From Gonapodya prolifera JEL478 (lineage: Eukaryota > Monoblepharomycota > Monoblepharidomycetes > Monoblepharidales > Gonapodyaceae), in NCBI GenBank assembly GCA_001574975.1, contig KQ965732.1:1188131-1252130 (forward strand): a stretch of DNA of 64,000 bases. Direction: 5' to 3'. The notes under the pieces are model-generated. The model had not been told where the DNA came from. It saw nothing but the letters and a program-made list of their open reading frames with translations, and made no database searches. The position numbers and the translations under genes are program-made. The first letter of the stretch is position 1. Each line of letters starts with the position of its first letter. Positions 11,801-22,176 of the stretch are shown piece after piece.

Positions 11801-13163
11801 TTGTTTTGGACGCGGAGGAGGAAAAGATGGACATGTCGCGGGCGAGGACCGAGCGGTACAACGTGCGTTGGAGTGGGGTGAGGCCTGGCGGGCGCGTAAG
11901 TGGGGCGCAATTGGAGAGGTGAGATCGAACACAGTCGGAACAGGGATAGCCGCGAAACGTGTAAAGGTACACACCGACAAATAGAATGGTCTCGGTCAGT
12001 TTAGGCATGGTCGAGCCCAGCACCGCGGACTTTTCGCGCCGAATAACGACATGCGAGGCCGCGCGGCCCAGTTGGGCAAGAAGCGCCTGCTTGGAGTCAC
12101 CGTCCGGATCCGCGTCCTTCACACTGTGATGGGCGTGGCGGGCGCTTGGCTCGAACCACGCCTCGAAGTCTGCGGCGTCGCGGGGGACAAACGCAGGGTT
12201 GCAAAATGCCAGGAGGGCGTGCAGCTCCGCGACGCGGTTCTGGACGGGTGTGCCAGTGAGAAGAAGCGTGCGCCATGCAGTGCGTCGTGCCATTGTGGGG
12301 CGGAGGGAGAGGAGGGTTTGATGAAGGAGTGAGGAAGGGTTCTTGATGATGTGGGCTTCGTCGAGGAGGAGGAAGGAGTAAGGGTGGGAGAGGAGGAACG
12401 AGGAGTCAACTGGGGAGCGGGATGTGATGAGAGGTGGGGTGGTGAGGAGCATGTCGAACGAGGAGGCTGTGGCGGATTCGCGGAGTGCGGCTCGTTCGGG
12501 TGGAGATCCCCCGTAGACAAGGACTCGGAGGGCATTGGGTTTGGCGAACCGGGCGATTTCGTCGACCCAGTTGCTGAGCACCGACGTGGGCACGACGACG
12601 AGGTAGGGTGGTGCGAGGCGCACGGTGTATTTGAGGTGAAGGAGGAAGGAGATGGCTTGGAGGGTTTTGCCCAGGCCCATTTCGTCGGCAACTGGCGACA
12701 GGTAGAAGAGTGGAAGAAATTCGTAGTAAGAATGGGGCTGAGATATGGAAAATCTTGCCACAACAACGAACTCACGGATGGCATTGAGGCCCTTGTCATA
12801 CAAGTGCGCAAGGATATGAACGCCATGAGTCTGGTAGGGGCGCAAAACGACACCCTCGTTGAGCATCGGGGGAGGCACAAACGCGTCATACGAGGTCGCG
12901 TTCGCAGACGGTTTCGGGGGAAGTGTGCCTGCCGCGGACTCGAGTTTCGCGAGGAATTCGTGCCGCGATTCGGGGAGATCGCCATCGGGCACAATTGATT
13001 CGTCAGCTTTTGCAGCTGCTTTGATCGATTTGATCCGCGAGTCGTCTCTGTCGACGACCTCCTGCTGGTCGTCGAAGTCCGACTCGCCCGACTCTGTGTA
13101 CGCGTCGTCGTCGTCGTTTTCGGTGTCGAGCTGCATGGGCGTGATTCTGCTGGACGGCGGCAT
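8870..13163 (-). CDS. CHD1L: ALC1/CHD1L-like SNF2 remodeller with macro domain and C-terminal BRCT
   Basis: A SNF2-family ATPase. After an acidic N-terminus it has RPYQTHGV, Walker [24 protein letters not shown], then the second lobe with [24 protein letters not shown] and [11 protein letters not shown]. After a charged coiled-coil linker comes a macro domain like that of human ALC1/CHD1[19 protein letters not shown] near 9880-9960, [14 protein letters not shown] near 9760-9810, then VALIVAQ and [21 protein letters not shown] near 9470-9690. It ends in a BRCT-like domain ([39 protein letters not shown]) at 9180-8870. Macro domains bind ADP-ribose, so recruitment to PARP-marked DNA damage is the inferred role. 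A Gly/Lys then acidic insert of about 40 residues interrupts the second lobe. The start at 13163 (MPPSSRITP) is preferred; the frame stays open to an ATG at 13337, which would add 58 residues. About six introns. Confidence 0.88.
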
Positions 13164-13518
13164 CGGAGATCGAGTGGCGCGGCGTGTGTGGGGACGAACG
13201 ACAGTGGATGGGTGCTGTTTTATGCCCCGATAATTGTGTGGACTCGAGGCCACGGCACCGACTGCAACCTCTAATGGCCACAGCCTACCAGATTGCATTT
13301 TGCATTTCGACAGTTCCATCCAATGAAGTCCCATCAAATAACATTACGACAACCAGAAGCACATATACGTTGGACAGTAGGAGATGAGTCATGTTCAGTC
13401 AGTCCCACGCTTACTCAGGAGCCTCGCTGAACCCCACTTGCCCTGCAGTTGCCCTGCCCACGAGTCACAACAAAACATGCACCAATTAGCAACCTCGCCA
13501 CCAAGCTCTCTGACTTCG

Positions 13519-15098
13519 ATGTCGGACCAAGACTCTCCGTCTTCATTTTCTGCCTCCCAAACTCTCCATGGCGCTGCATCTCTCGGTACGCTCACACTAC
13601 TGGGATCAATCCACCGTGCAATGTTGATTCTGGGCTCACCTGCGGGACCTGGTACAATCCACGGACTTCGCCTTTGCAGTTACTATCCTGAGAATCGCGA
13701 TAATATGGCTGCTCATAGTTGTCCTTGCCGCCATTTTCATACCGTTCGATGTGGCTTCGTCAACAACGAGTGCTACGGCCACCGACTCAGCCTGTCACCA
13801 AGGCTGGAATGAGAGTATGTCTGTCATGATACTCGCCAGTCATTCTGCTGGGCCATTCTATTATTTTATTGTATGGACAACGCTCCCATGGGATTGGGGG
13901 GCAAATCAAGTCAATGGTTCTGGATTTATGACACTCACCACGGCTATAAAAGCGAACTTGAAGCTTCCATGGTACATCTTGACTGACCACTGGAATTATG
14001 CTCGTGGTCTGTTCTTTCTGCTTGCTGCTCACTGTGATTTGTTGTTTTGAAACAATATTTTTTTTTAATAGGGGAACGGCGTTCTGATTGCTGGGGGCTG
14101 CAAGTGCACGTTTACAGGCTTTCGGTCTTGAACGTGATCGGAATTATTGTGTACACGTCGGTTAAAACCCATATGATAAGGCTCCTCATAGATATGTCGG
14201 CAGATACAAGGTTTGAATCCACTCACTTCAGGTGTACGCGCGTTTGCCGTTGCATAGTCTAGACCTTTTTGTTTTCTCGATCAGGTTATCCTCTGGACTG
14301 ATCACGGCGAAGGGACGGCTTACCTCCTTCCAACGGGTCTCTGTAATGAAATTGGCGCCGTATGGCATCCCAAAATCGAGGCCGAGTTCGCCATACAAAA
14401 GAAGCACCTTCTTCCCGCTCGCAACGGTATCCGAGCTGGGTTGACACAGTATAATATCGACGGGGCTCAGGACGCACCTTGTGGCGCTCCAGCAGGCAAT
14501 GCGGAGGACAATTGTGGAAACGTAACCATCAATATTCCATTCCCAAAGGAGATGTCTTGAAACTGGCCGAGTGGTTTTGCACAAAGACAAATCCCCTTCT
14601 AGATGTGTCAGCAACATTGCCACCAAAAAGTGATCAGCAACAACTGCTACAAGTTGTCATTTCTTCCGCGGAAAAGCAAAGTGTCTATCCGAAAGGTGGA
14701 TCGCTTCCCATCCACGGTCGGGGTGCTATTCGTAGTGAGAATGGGGTGCAGAAAGGGGACAAAAACACCCGTCTTTCTGTATGTGAGTAGCTAATTTATT
14801 TTTTTGTTTTGCTCAAGCGTCGTGTGATATCCTAACGTTTCCCACTTTTAGCAGCTCAGAGTTTACTTTCTCACAACTCCCAGACATCAGATCACACTGA
14901 ACTCTCCGGAAGTGCTCGAACGTTGGTTCAAAGTGCATCGTCAGGTTTGCTTTACTTGGACTAATCTATTGTTTGACAACGCTGCCACATGTAATCCAGC
15001 GATACGGAATCAAACACAGAGGATTCAAACACCACATCGGAGGGCAGCAACATCCACCCTCTTTCGTCGTCAGTTCTTCTCTTGCTTTGCCATGCTGA
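13519..15098 (+). CDS. Unrecognised type II membrane protein, exon chain partly uncertain
   Basis: Not recognised. The start ATG at 13519 opens MSDQDSPSSFSASQTL. A clean intron (GTACGC...CTTTGCAG, ending about 13679) joins it to VTILRIAIIWLLIVVLAAIF, a strong single membrane helix. The following segment has an NES sequon and runs through WTTLPWDWGANQVNGSG and WYILTDHWNYARG. Later exons read KVILWTDHGEGTAYLLP and then a Cys-rich stretch (NCGN, CQQHCHQ, NNCYKLSF), and possibly RYGIKHRGFKHHIGG before a stop at 15096-15098. Phases between the middle exons (14060-14290) do not close with obvious introns, so the chain is provisional. A short N-terminus, one anchor and a large outer part fit a Golgi or cell-surface enzyme, but I see no catalytic motif I can name. 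Confidence 0.45.
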
Positions 15099-15111
15099 AT
15101 ACGTCCTTTTT

Positions 15112-15740
15112 ATGAGCCGCGGGGATCTGGACGAGAAGCACGTCGAATCATTTCTGGCATGGCGAAACCAGGATATCAGCATGGCAGATTATGTCAAGGT
15201 GAAACGAATTGGCACCTATGGATACACTGGCCTATTGGAAGCCGTGGAGGCCGTATCCAAGTTCCTGCCTCTTTCAACAATCGGGACTGAAAAATTGCTC
15301 GAGGCAGAGATCCCTGGCGTAGCACTCGAGGATTACCAGAAACGATTAGGAATTCTTTGGGACTCTTGTTTTGAGAAGGCAGAAAGCACCATTGTCGCGC
15401 TTTGTTCCTTTTTTCTGGTATGGGAACTGATGTCAGAGAAAAGGACGTGCTACAATTCGTTGTCGCTCCGAGCAAAAAGCACGGATGGCACTATGAATGA
15501 GTCGCTTACTCTTTGGAGATAGGTGGTATGCGTCCGTGTTCGCTCAGCTTGCTGCGTTCTCACCTGCAGTTGTAAGCGCATTCGTCGGTTGGGTTTTGTC
15601 TCGTTGAAGGTCAATGAGGGTATCTCACTTCTTGTAATAGTAGACGTGATTCGAATGGTATTAGGCCACGCTCTTCGATTTGTGTCAACTTTCAGATTAC
15701 AGAACAATGCCGATCCGCATTTCCATTTACTATTCTAGCA
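15112..15740 (+). CDS. Unrecognised coding stretch, partial or broken
   Basis: A clear protein-like frame begins at an ATG at 15112 (MSRGDLDEKHVESFLAW) and runs through KRIGTYGYTGLLEAVEAV and GVALEDYQKRLGILWD to about 15375. Beyond that, protein-like sequence continues in other frames: FLFSGMGTDVREKDVLQFVV, then LLFGDRWYASVFAQLAAF, then LGFVSLKVNEGISLL. I could not link them all with ordinary introns. It begins only 13 bases after the stop proposed for the gene upstream, so both may be one gene with exons I mis-joined. No family recognised. Confidence 0.35.
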
Positions 15741-16459
15741 CTCCAGGTGATCACTCTTCACGTTTCGGCAGCATACTCCGCTACAGATGTTAAAAATGTG
15801 TCAAACGTGATCACCCAACCAAACACATCAAACACTTACCATATTCCAAATGAAAAAGGGGTTCGGTTCTTAAGTATTCAGAGTATGCACGTTGGAACTT
15901 GAAATAGAGAGCAAAGAGAGTGAACAGATAGGAATGGAATGATTCCCGAAAATTACATACCATTCTTCGGGGTCCTTGGTCATTCCCCACCCAATGGCTT
16001 CATGTTCTCAATTCTGAGAATCCCTTCTGGTCCGACTTTCCCGTTTGAAGTGAGTTATGAGAAAAGGGATCAACTTGCGAATAAAACACTTCTTACAAAG
16101 GTCCCTGCGAGGGTCCACTCGCGACGACACTTCAAAGTATTCGTCGTAGCAACACTTTTCTTCAGTGAGGTAGAGTCGTAGAGAGGTTCTCGAAGACGAA
16201 ACCGCTCCCGCTGCTTCTAGAAGTTGTGTCCACCCGCCGGAAGCTTTCGAGGGGGGTTCCCCACGCCACCGGATAGCCCCGCTCATCCAGTGACTAAGCG
16301 ACAATCGCGTGGACCTTCCGCAGCGGTCACTCCTGACCCTCGTTTCAGGAGCAACTATTCCTAGCCCTCTGAGAAGCACCATGCATTGCCCATCCGCTTT
16401 CATTTCTAGAAGGTGCGCAGCAGGCACGTACTAAGCCCCTTATCGCATCGCTTGAATGG

Positions 16460-16777
16460 GTGATGTCTCGACAACGAAAGTTCAGAGCGGGTGCAGCAGC
16501 GGGAGGGTTGGCGGTTCGAAACAATGCGTTACAACTTGAAGAGAGGAGAAAAGATAGGAAGACTTCAAACCCATCCACCCGCGTCTACGCTTGGGTCTTC
16601 CAAGTCCGGTGTACTTCCAGTTGCAGTGTCCACGTCACAACCACCGCCAGCACAAAGGACACCAACAAGAACCAGAATTCGGTCAATTCAGATACTGATA
16701 GTGTACACGAAAGATTGAGGGAGCAAAGTAGTGATATTATTAGAGATTCTTGGGATAGTGTTTACGGTTTTGCATAG
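16460..16777 (+). CDS. Hypothetical basic/Ser-rich small protein
   Basis: A 105-codon frame starting MMSRQRKFRAGAAAGG, with a charged first half (NALQLEERRKDRK) and a Ser/Thr/Asn-rich second half ending SSDIIRDSWDSVYGFA. No domain recognised. It could be a first exon of the secreted-type gene that follows, or chance. The flanking 15740-16459 holds nothing I can support. Confidence 0.25.
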   Translation: MMSRQRKFRAGAAAGGLAVRNNALQLEERRKDRKTSNPSTRVYAWVFQVRCTSSCSVHVTTTASTKDTNKNQNSVNSDTDSVHERLREQSSDIIRDSWDSVYGFA

Positions 16778-16925
16778 CTCTCCAGAAAAGTCTATAGGAA
16801 TGTGAAAGATAAATATCGTTTTCTCGGGAGTTCAAGCGAACTTGTATAGAATGAATTTTCAGAATATTTCCTTATTAAGCAAAATCGGTGTGCGGCAGTC
16901 CTGGAAGTTCCAGTCTTTCAAATTT

Positions 16926-18575
16926 TCGACTCGCCCCGGCTCTGCTTGCATCATTTCTCTGCTCTCGTGCTCTCTTCCTTTTGCGTTCGCTGAGCAAGCG
17001 CCTATGCCAGCCACTTCCCCTTATCCTGGAGGCGACGCCAACACCATGGTGTGCAACGTTGAGCACTTCGCCAACACCAAGGCCAAACACTATTACTCGC
17101 TACCTTCACTATTTCACTGGAGCGTGTTTCACATTAAAACCTTCGCGTACGAGGTGCCCCTGATTTGAAACACAATCGTCAACGAGTTGCTCCCCGGATT
17201 CTTTCACCCTCTCACGACGCTGGAGATTCTGCGACATTTTGCGGAAGCAGATGGAAGTACGGTCTCTAATGGTGCCACAGTTCGCGGGCTGTTTTTCGCC
17301 AATTCGAGGACCAAGGGAACTCGAAAGCTCGTCATGGACCAAGAAGGCTACTTCCGGCTGCGAACGATCTGGTAGGGTAAGCAACCAATGTTGTTGCCAA
17401 GTATGTAAAAACTGACGCTATTTTTCAAAAGCAAGGCGGACTTGTTTTCACCCCTCGAGCAAATATGGGAGTCACCGAACTTGTTCAAAGTGTTTGGACG
17501 GTGCTCCCTGACTTTCCAGGATGGGACAGGGAAGAATACGTGAAAGTACAAAATGCCACAATCTCCGCGTTGAATGACTTCCTGGGCGACGCTACCAATG
17601 TTAACACGGCACTTTTGCGGGAACTGTCGTTGGGCGAAGCGAGATCTGGAGTGTGGTCGAAGGCAGAACAAGCAGTTGCTGCGGCATTAAAGGAGTCATT
17701 GTCTTCAGTTGTGCAAGATGGGGAGAAAACCGAATTCCTCCGTACCCTCGACAAGGAGCACTCCGCCGCCTATTCACAAACGGCACACTGCTTCTGGCAC
17801 CAGTATGCCTCCCTGTTTATTCAGAGCAACGAAAACAAACGTCTTGGGCCAATATGATCGATCTTACAGCATGCTCACTACATGAACGGTCGGCTGATAT
17901 CAACCAGAAGCTTGCGGACTTCCTTCGCTCGGCAAAACCCAACGAAGTTCCAGAAAACGAATTTAGCCCCAACTCTGGTGCAGTGAGAGTGGAATCTAAT
18001 CCGATCTGTGCCTTCATGTCTTTGGATCTAGAGGTCCAACATAAGAAGGAAATGGCACAAAACGGGACAGAAAACTTATTGCCAACATCATTGAACGCCC
18101 CTACTCCACTTTCGTACCCGGTAATAGTGAAAAGCCCGTTACTGTACACGTTATCGACCTCAAGGATCCCTTGGCGGCCAAATCTCAGTGTGTAGATTTG
18201 GCGTTTGGAGGCGGTGCACCGGGTACATCAAAGATCAACATTGACAAGGTGTACGACAAAGAGAAGGAACGGGCAAAAGCCAAACAGCGGGTTCAACGGG
18301 CACTGTTAAAGGGCACACACGTACGGGCCAAGGAGTTCTTTGTTGAGCGATTGGTGAAGGACTCAGCTGCTGCACGTGGTGGAAAGGTTGCGGGACAGCT
18401 TGACCTCCAGGGTGCCCCACCGCCACTTTATGGACTCCGCGGAGAAAGAGCTCCGGTTCGCGACCTGCTTTTTGTGGGTAAAAAACTAGGCTGTGATCTT
18501 GACGATATCGAAAATGATCCCGAGCTTAAACGACAACTTGAAGAATCTTCTGAGGGCTGCAGAAGTGGTTCGTAA
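16926..18575 (+). CDS. Unrecognised, probably secreted protein; frame not continuous
   Basis: Begins with a signal-peptide-like stretch (SACIISLLSCSLPFAFAEQA) followed by DANTMVCNVEHFANTKAKHYY. Protein-like sequence continues in pieces: LLPGFFHPLTTLEILRHFAE and KLVMDQEGYFRLRTIW (17187-17370), LVFTPRANMGVTELVQSVW to HQYASLFIQSNENK (17440-17845), ADINQKLADFLRSAKPNEVP (17895-17960), and a charged stretch with DKEKERAKAKQRVQRALL and ENDPELKRQLEESS (18171-18560). One intron is plausible near 17130-17195 and another around 17370-17440, but at least two frame changes fall where I find no fitting GT-AG pair. Either a host gene that has decayed or one with exons I cannot see. Function unknown. Confidence 0.4.
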
Positions 18576-20249
18576 AAGAAAAGCAGAAATGACTTGGACC
18601 AGGAAACCAAGCGCCAATGGACTTCGAAGGTTAGTCACGAGATGACAAAGGATGCGAAGAATGGGGAGATCAAGGGGACTGCGAAAGAGAACTTGAAGAA
18701 TGAGGGAGAGATGGTGCAAAATGAGGAGGTGAAGGAGGACGAAAGTCAGTCGGGAACAGGGGAAGAGCTGACGAATGTCGTGGAGGTGGATCTTGTTGTA
18801 GAAGACGTGATAATGATGGACAAGTGAGTAGAAGCTGAATGCGGTTATTGTAATGTCTAAATTGTTTGAATTGGCGCACTGGTTAGGGTTGACGTCAATG
18901 ACCTCGCAAACTGGGCAACGTGTTCCGCTGGGGTTCGAGGCGGGAATCGTAGTGTGGAGATAGTGAGCACTGAGCAAAGCACTGATCCGTTCTCAAGTCT
19001 TGATTAGTCACTTGAACTAGCTCGCGATCATGCTTGGGTTCAAGCTTCGAGGCCGCTATCATAATTCCGGAAATGATGCGCATATGACGATGCTCATTTT
19101 CCTCCCTCTTCTACAAGTTATTGCGGATGCGTTCGCCCGTGACGGCAGTCCTTGGGCCCGGGGCTTCACATTCCCGGCGCACCCCAACGTGGACAAGTCC
19201 CAGCTCCATGAAGTGAGGGGTGGAAAGTTTTTTGAAGGAGTTGATTTGACGATTTCATCGCGGTGATTTGGGTTCATAATACGGCGATTCATTTGCTAGC
19301 ATTAGTGTGCTCTCCAGCTTGCCATCCTCTCCATGGTACGATGCGATTGCCTCTTGCTCGTCGTACTCTCTGCATTTTGAGACACCTTGTCTCTGTGCGG
19401 TATTGTACCGAGTCTGAGCTGATTGCTTTATATACCACGGTTTTGGATGTGCAGTTGGAGCTGCACTTGGTTTTTACTGCTTGAAAGTTTTTCATTGAAG
19501 ATTTGTTGCTGCTGGCTGTCAGTTGGCATTGTTTCCTTTGACAGATGACAGAAGACACTGTCGTTCATCTCTCCTACTTGTACGTTCTCTCCGTCCCTTT
19601 GTCGGCGGAGGTGGCAAGGTAGCTCTCAATTGGCTTACTTGTGGACAGCCCACGGAAGTTCATACCGATACGAGGAACAGGAGGCTCGCTGCATTCAGTA
19701 GCCGCCACATCAGCAGCATTTTTCGGACCGCCGAAACGACTTGGTAATACTCGGCGAGTGCCAGCTGAGAGAAGAACCGTGCACGCGTGCTGCCTGTGAG
19801 CTCAAGCTGGCTTCAGAGGGTTGCACGGCATCTCACGTGTCCTGACACAGGTAGAGTATGTTTTTGGAGGCAGTGTGCGAGCAGGCGGTACTCTTTTGAC
19901 ATGGCAAGAAGGGATGCAAAATGCACTTCGTAGCGCTGAACTGCTCCATCCACTTCCAATGTGCTGTTGGAACATGTCCTCACCGCTGTGCCAAGCTGTC
20001 TCTTTGACCGGGTGCACGAATCGTCGTTTGTGCAAGCAGAGCCTCGTTAGAAACACGTCCATGTGCCAGATGGATTTGTCCTTTGGCCTTGCACGCCTGT
20101 CGGAGACTGACGATGCGAGAGTTCCCTCAGCGCCGCCGATCCCCCATGAGCATTAACGTTATCGGGGGATGGCGGTATTCAGGCTAAACCCCCTCGGACC
20201 GGCCGCAGCACCCACTCACCGACACACGGCATCCGCACGCTCGCACGAA
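18576..20249. other. Gene-poor stretch with weak open frames
   Basis: Possible fragments only. 18594-18827 (+) is a 77-codon Glu/Lys-rich frame that could be a 3' exon of the gene before it. 19087-19266 (+) reads a hydrophobic start and then ADAFARDGSPWARGFTFPAH. 19821-20156 (+) is a 111-codon frame with no known domain. None has enough support to call a gene. The last 100 bases or so must contain the promoter of the Nudix gene. Confidence 0.4.
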
Positions 20250-22176
20250 ATGTCGACTCTGGGCGCGTCTCCGCCGCAGAAACTCGACGTTCTGCCCTCG
20301 CTCTCGCTGCTGCTCATCGTGCAGGCCTGCAACAGTTGCGTATCTCTCTTTATCAGCCAACTCCCATTCCATCCTCACCCCCGCGCTCGATCACTCCATG
20401 ATTTCCATCCCCCGCCCCCAGACTACGTCCCATCCCCAGACGAAGTCCCCTTCTTCGTCGCATCGCACCGCGTCGGCACATGCACCCCAGACGTCGCAAA
20501 GGCAATCGCAGACTACTCCTCCTCACTCCCCAACTCCCTCTCCTCTCCCGCGCCATTCATTATCGAGCACCACCCCGCACCCGGTGCGATTCGCCTCGCC
20601 CCGCACCTCGACTCGGTCCAGGCACGCTCGGACGCTCTCCACGCAATGGTCCTCCATTGGCGCGGCCAGCGGTCGTTTCCCTGCCTTGCCGGTTGGCGTG
20701 AAGAGAGGTACCCCGTCTACGCGCCCAGACGGACGAAGTTGGAGGTGTCTGGTGAGTCTGGCGGGGGGTGGGGTGGGGTGGGTGGGCGAGACTGAACGAA
20801 CGAGGCGAAGCCGAGTGAATTGGATTCGAGCCCCGCGAGCGCAGCTCTGACCGAGGAGTCCGCCGAAGGCGAATGATCTGCGCGAAGCGCGAATGATACA
20901 TCATAGAGGTTTTTTCCCGCCGGAGGCAAATGGAGGACTCGTCGGGATCTTTGATCTTTATCCAACGTACCTCGGTCCTACTCCTCGCTACAGCGTCGCC
21001 CCACTCCCACTCGGACTCTGAGCCAAAACAATACCCGCTTAACCTCCTCCTCACCGTCGAGCGCTCCGCAGCGGGCCTGTTCGGACTGCGCACGTACGGG
21101 GCTCACCTGAATGGCGTCGTCATTGACCGCGCCGCCTCCTCCACCTCCACCTCCCCCCGCGACACGCACAAAATGTGGATCGCCACGCGGTCCCTCTCAA
21201 AGCCAACGTGGCCCGGATGGCTGGACAATATGGTCGCCGGTGGTATTCCCTGGGACAGCACGCCCTACGAGACCATTGTCAGGGAGTGTGGCGAGGAGGG
21301 CGATATTCCAGAGGACTTGGCCAGAACGGTGAGTTTTGGCTTTCGGGAGTTGAGAGCTCGGGAGTGCGGGGAATGGTTTGAGTTTGGGCATGTAACAGGT
21401 TGGACACGGTTGGAGAGTATGACTGCGATTGCGCGATTGCGGGTTTTTTGGTGACGGCGATGACGATGTCGTAGAGTTTCGCGCGGCGTAACTTGGACGT
21501 GCGCTTTGGTCGGGACACTATCAATTGCCGCTACGCCAATGTCTGGAACCATCAATGAGAGTCATGAACGAAAGATATGCAGTTGTCTCCACAACTGTCA
21601 ACAATGCATCTCACCCCACCTGCACCCACCTGCACCATCTCCCCCAGGCCACCACAACCTCGGCCATCACCTACACGACACACACCCAACTCGGGATCTG
21701 CCCCGAGACGCAGTACATCTACGACCTTATCCTCCCCGCCTCCTTCGTCCCCCGCCCGCGCGACGGGGAGGTCGAATCGTTCCGCCTCGTTGGGGTCGAC
21801 GAGCTGATGTCCCTCGTTAGAGGGGGGAGGTTCAAGCCGAATTGCGCCGTCGTGGTCGTAGATTGGTTGGTGAGGGTCGGTGTGGGTGAGTTTTTGAAGG
21901 GGGGACGGGGGTCGTGGCCAGTGCAGTAGTGTTGGGACGTGGGACAAAAGATGGTGATCGAAGTGGGCAAAGACAAAGCACGTGACTCAGCTTTATGAGC
22001 AAGTGCGCACGACTAACTCTACCGGTCTTATCACCATTCTAATCCCGCTGACCCAACGACATACGGACACAGTCACGCCGGAATCTGAACCTGATTACCT
22101 GGACGTTCTCTCCGCCCTGCGGCAACCTTTGCCCTTTCCAGGGCCGGACTACACGGACTGGGGTGCGAGGACGTGA
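20250..22176 (+). CDS. Nudix hydrolase with DUF4743-type N-terminal domain
   Basis: Resembles fungal and plant two-domain Nudix proteins such as yeast YJR142W, often labelled thiamine-pyrophosphokinase-related. Exons carry, in order: the N-terminal domain (LLIVQACNS, VPSPDEVPFFV, FPCLAGWREERYPVY); the Nudix domain (GLRTYGAHLNGVV, MWIATRSLSKPTWPGWLDNM, VAGGIPWDS, REC-GEEGDIPEDLA); a strand-rich exon (TQLGICPETQYIYDLILP); and the characteristic end VTPESEPDYLDVL with LPFPGPDYTDW. The Nudix box keeps the metal-binding REXXEE core but lacks the first Glu and the usual second Gly. Family members hydrolyse damaged forms of thiamine diphosphate or other nucleoside-diphosphate-linked compounds; the substrate here is not decided by sequence. 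At least three introns. Start chosen at MSTLGASPP. Confidence 0.88.

Noticed and set aside
12119-12998. Long open frames on both strands (up to 291 codons) across the SNF2 ATPase region.
   Set aside because: Shadows of the helicase exon; Pro/Ser-rich or Gly/Glu-rich composition mirrors the coding strand.
13164-13337. An N-terminal extension of the SNF2 protein starting at 13337.
   Set aside because: The added 58 residues show no family similarity; kept only as an alternative start.
16505-16520. GGTTCGAAAC, resembling a tRNA B box.
   Set aside because: No A box, no acceptor or anticodon stems nearby; it lies in a protein-like frame.
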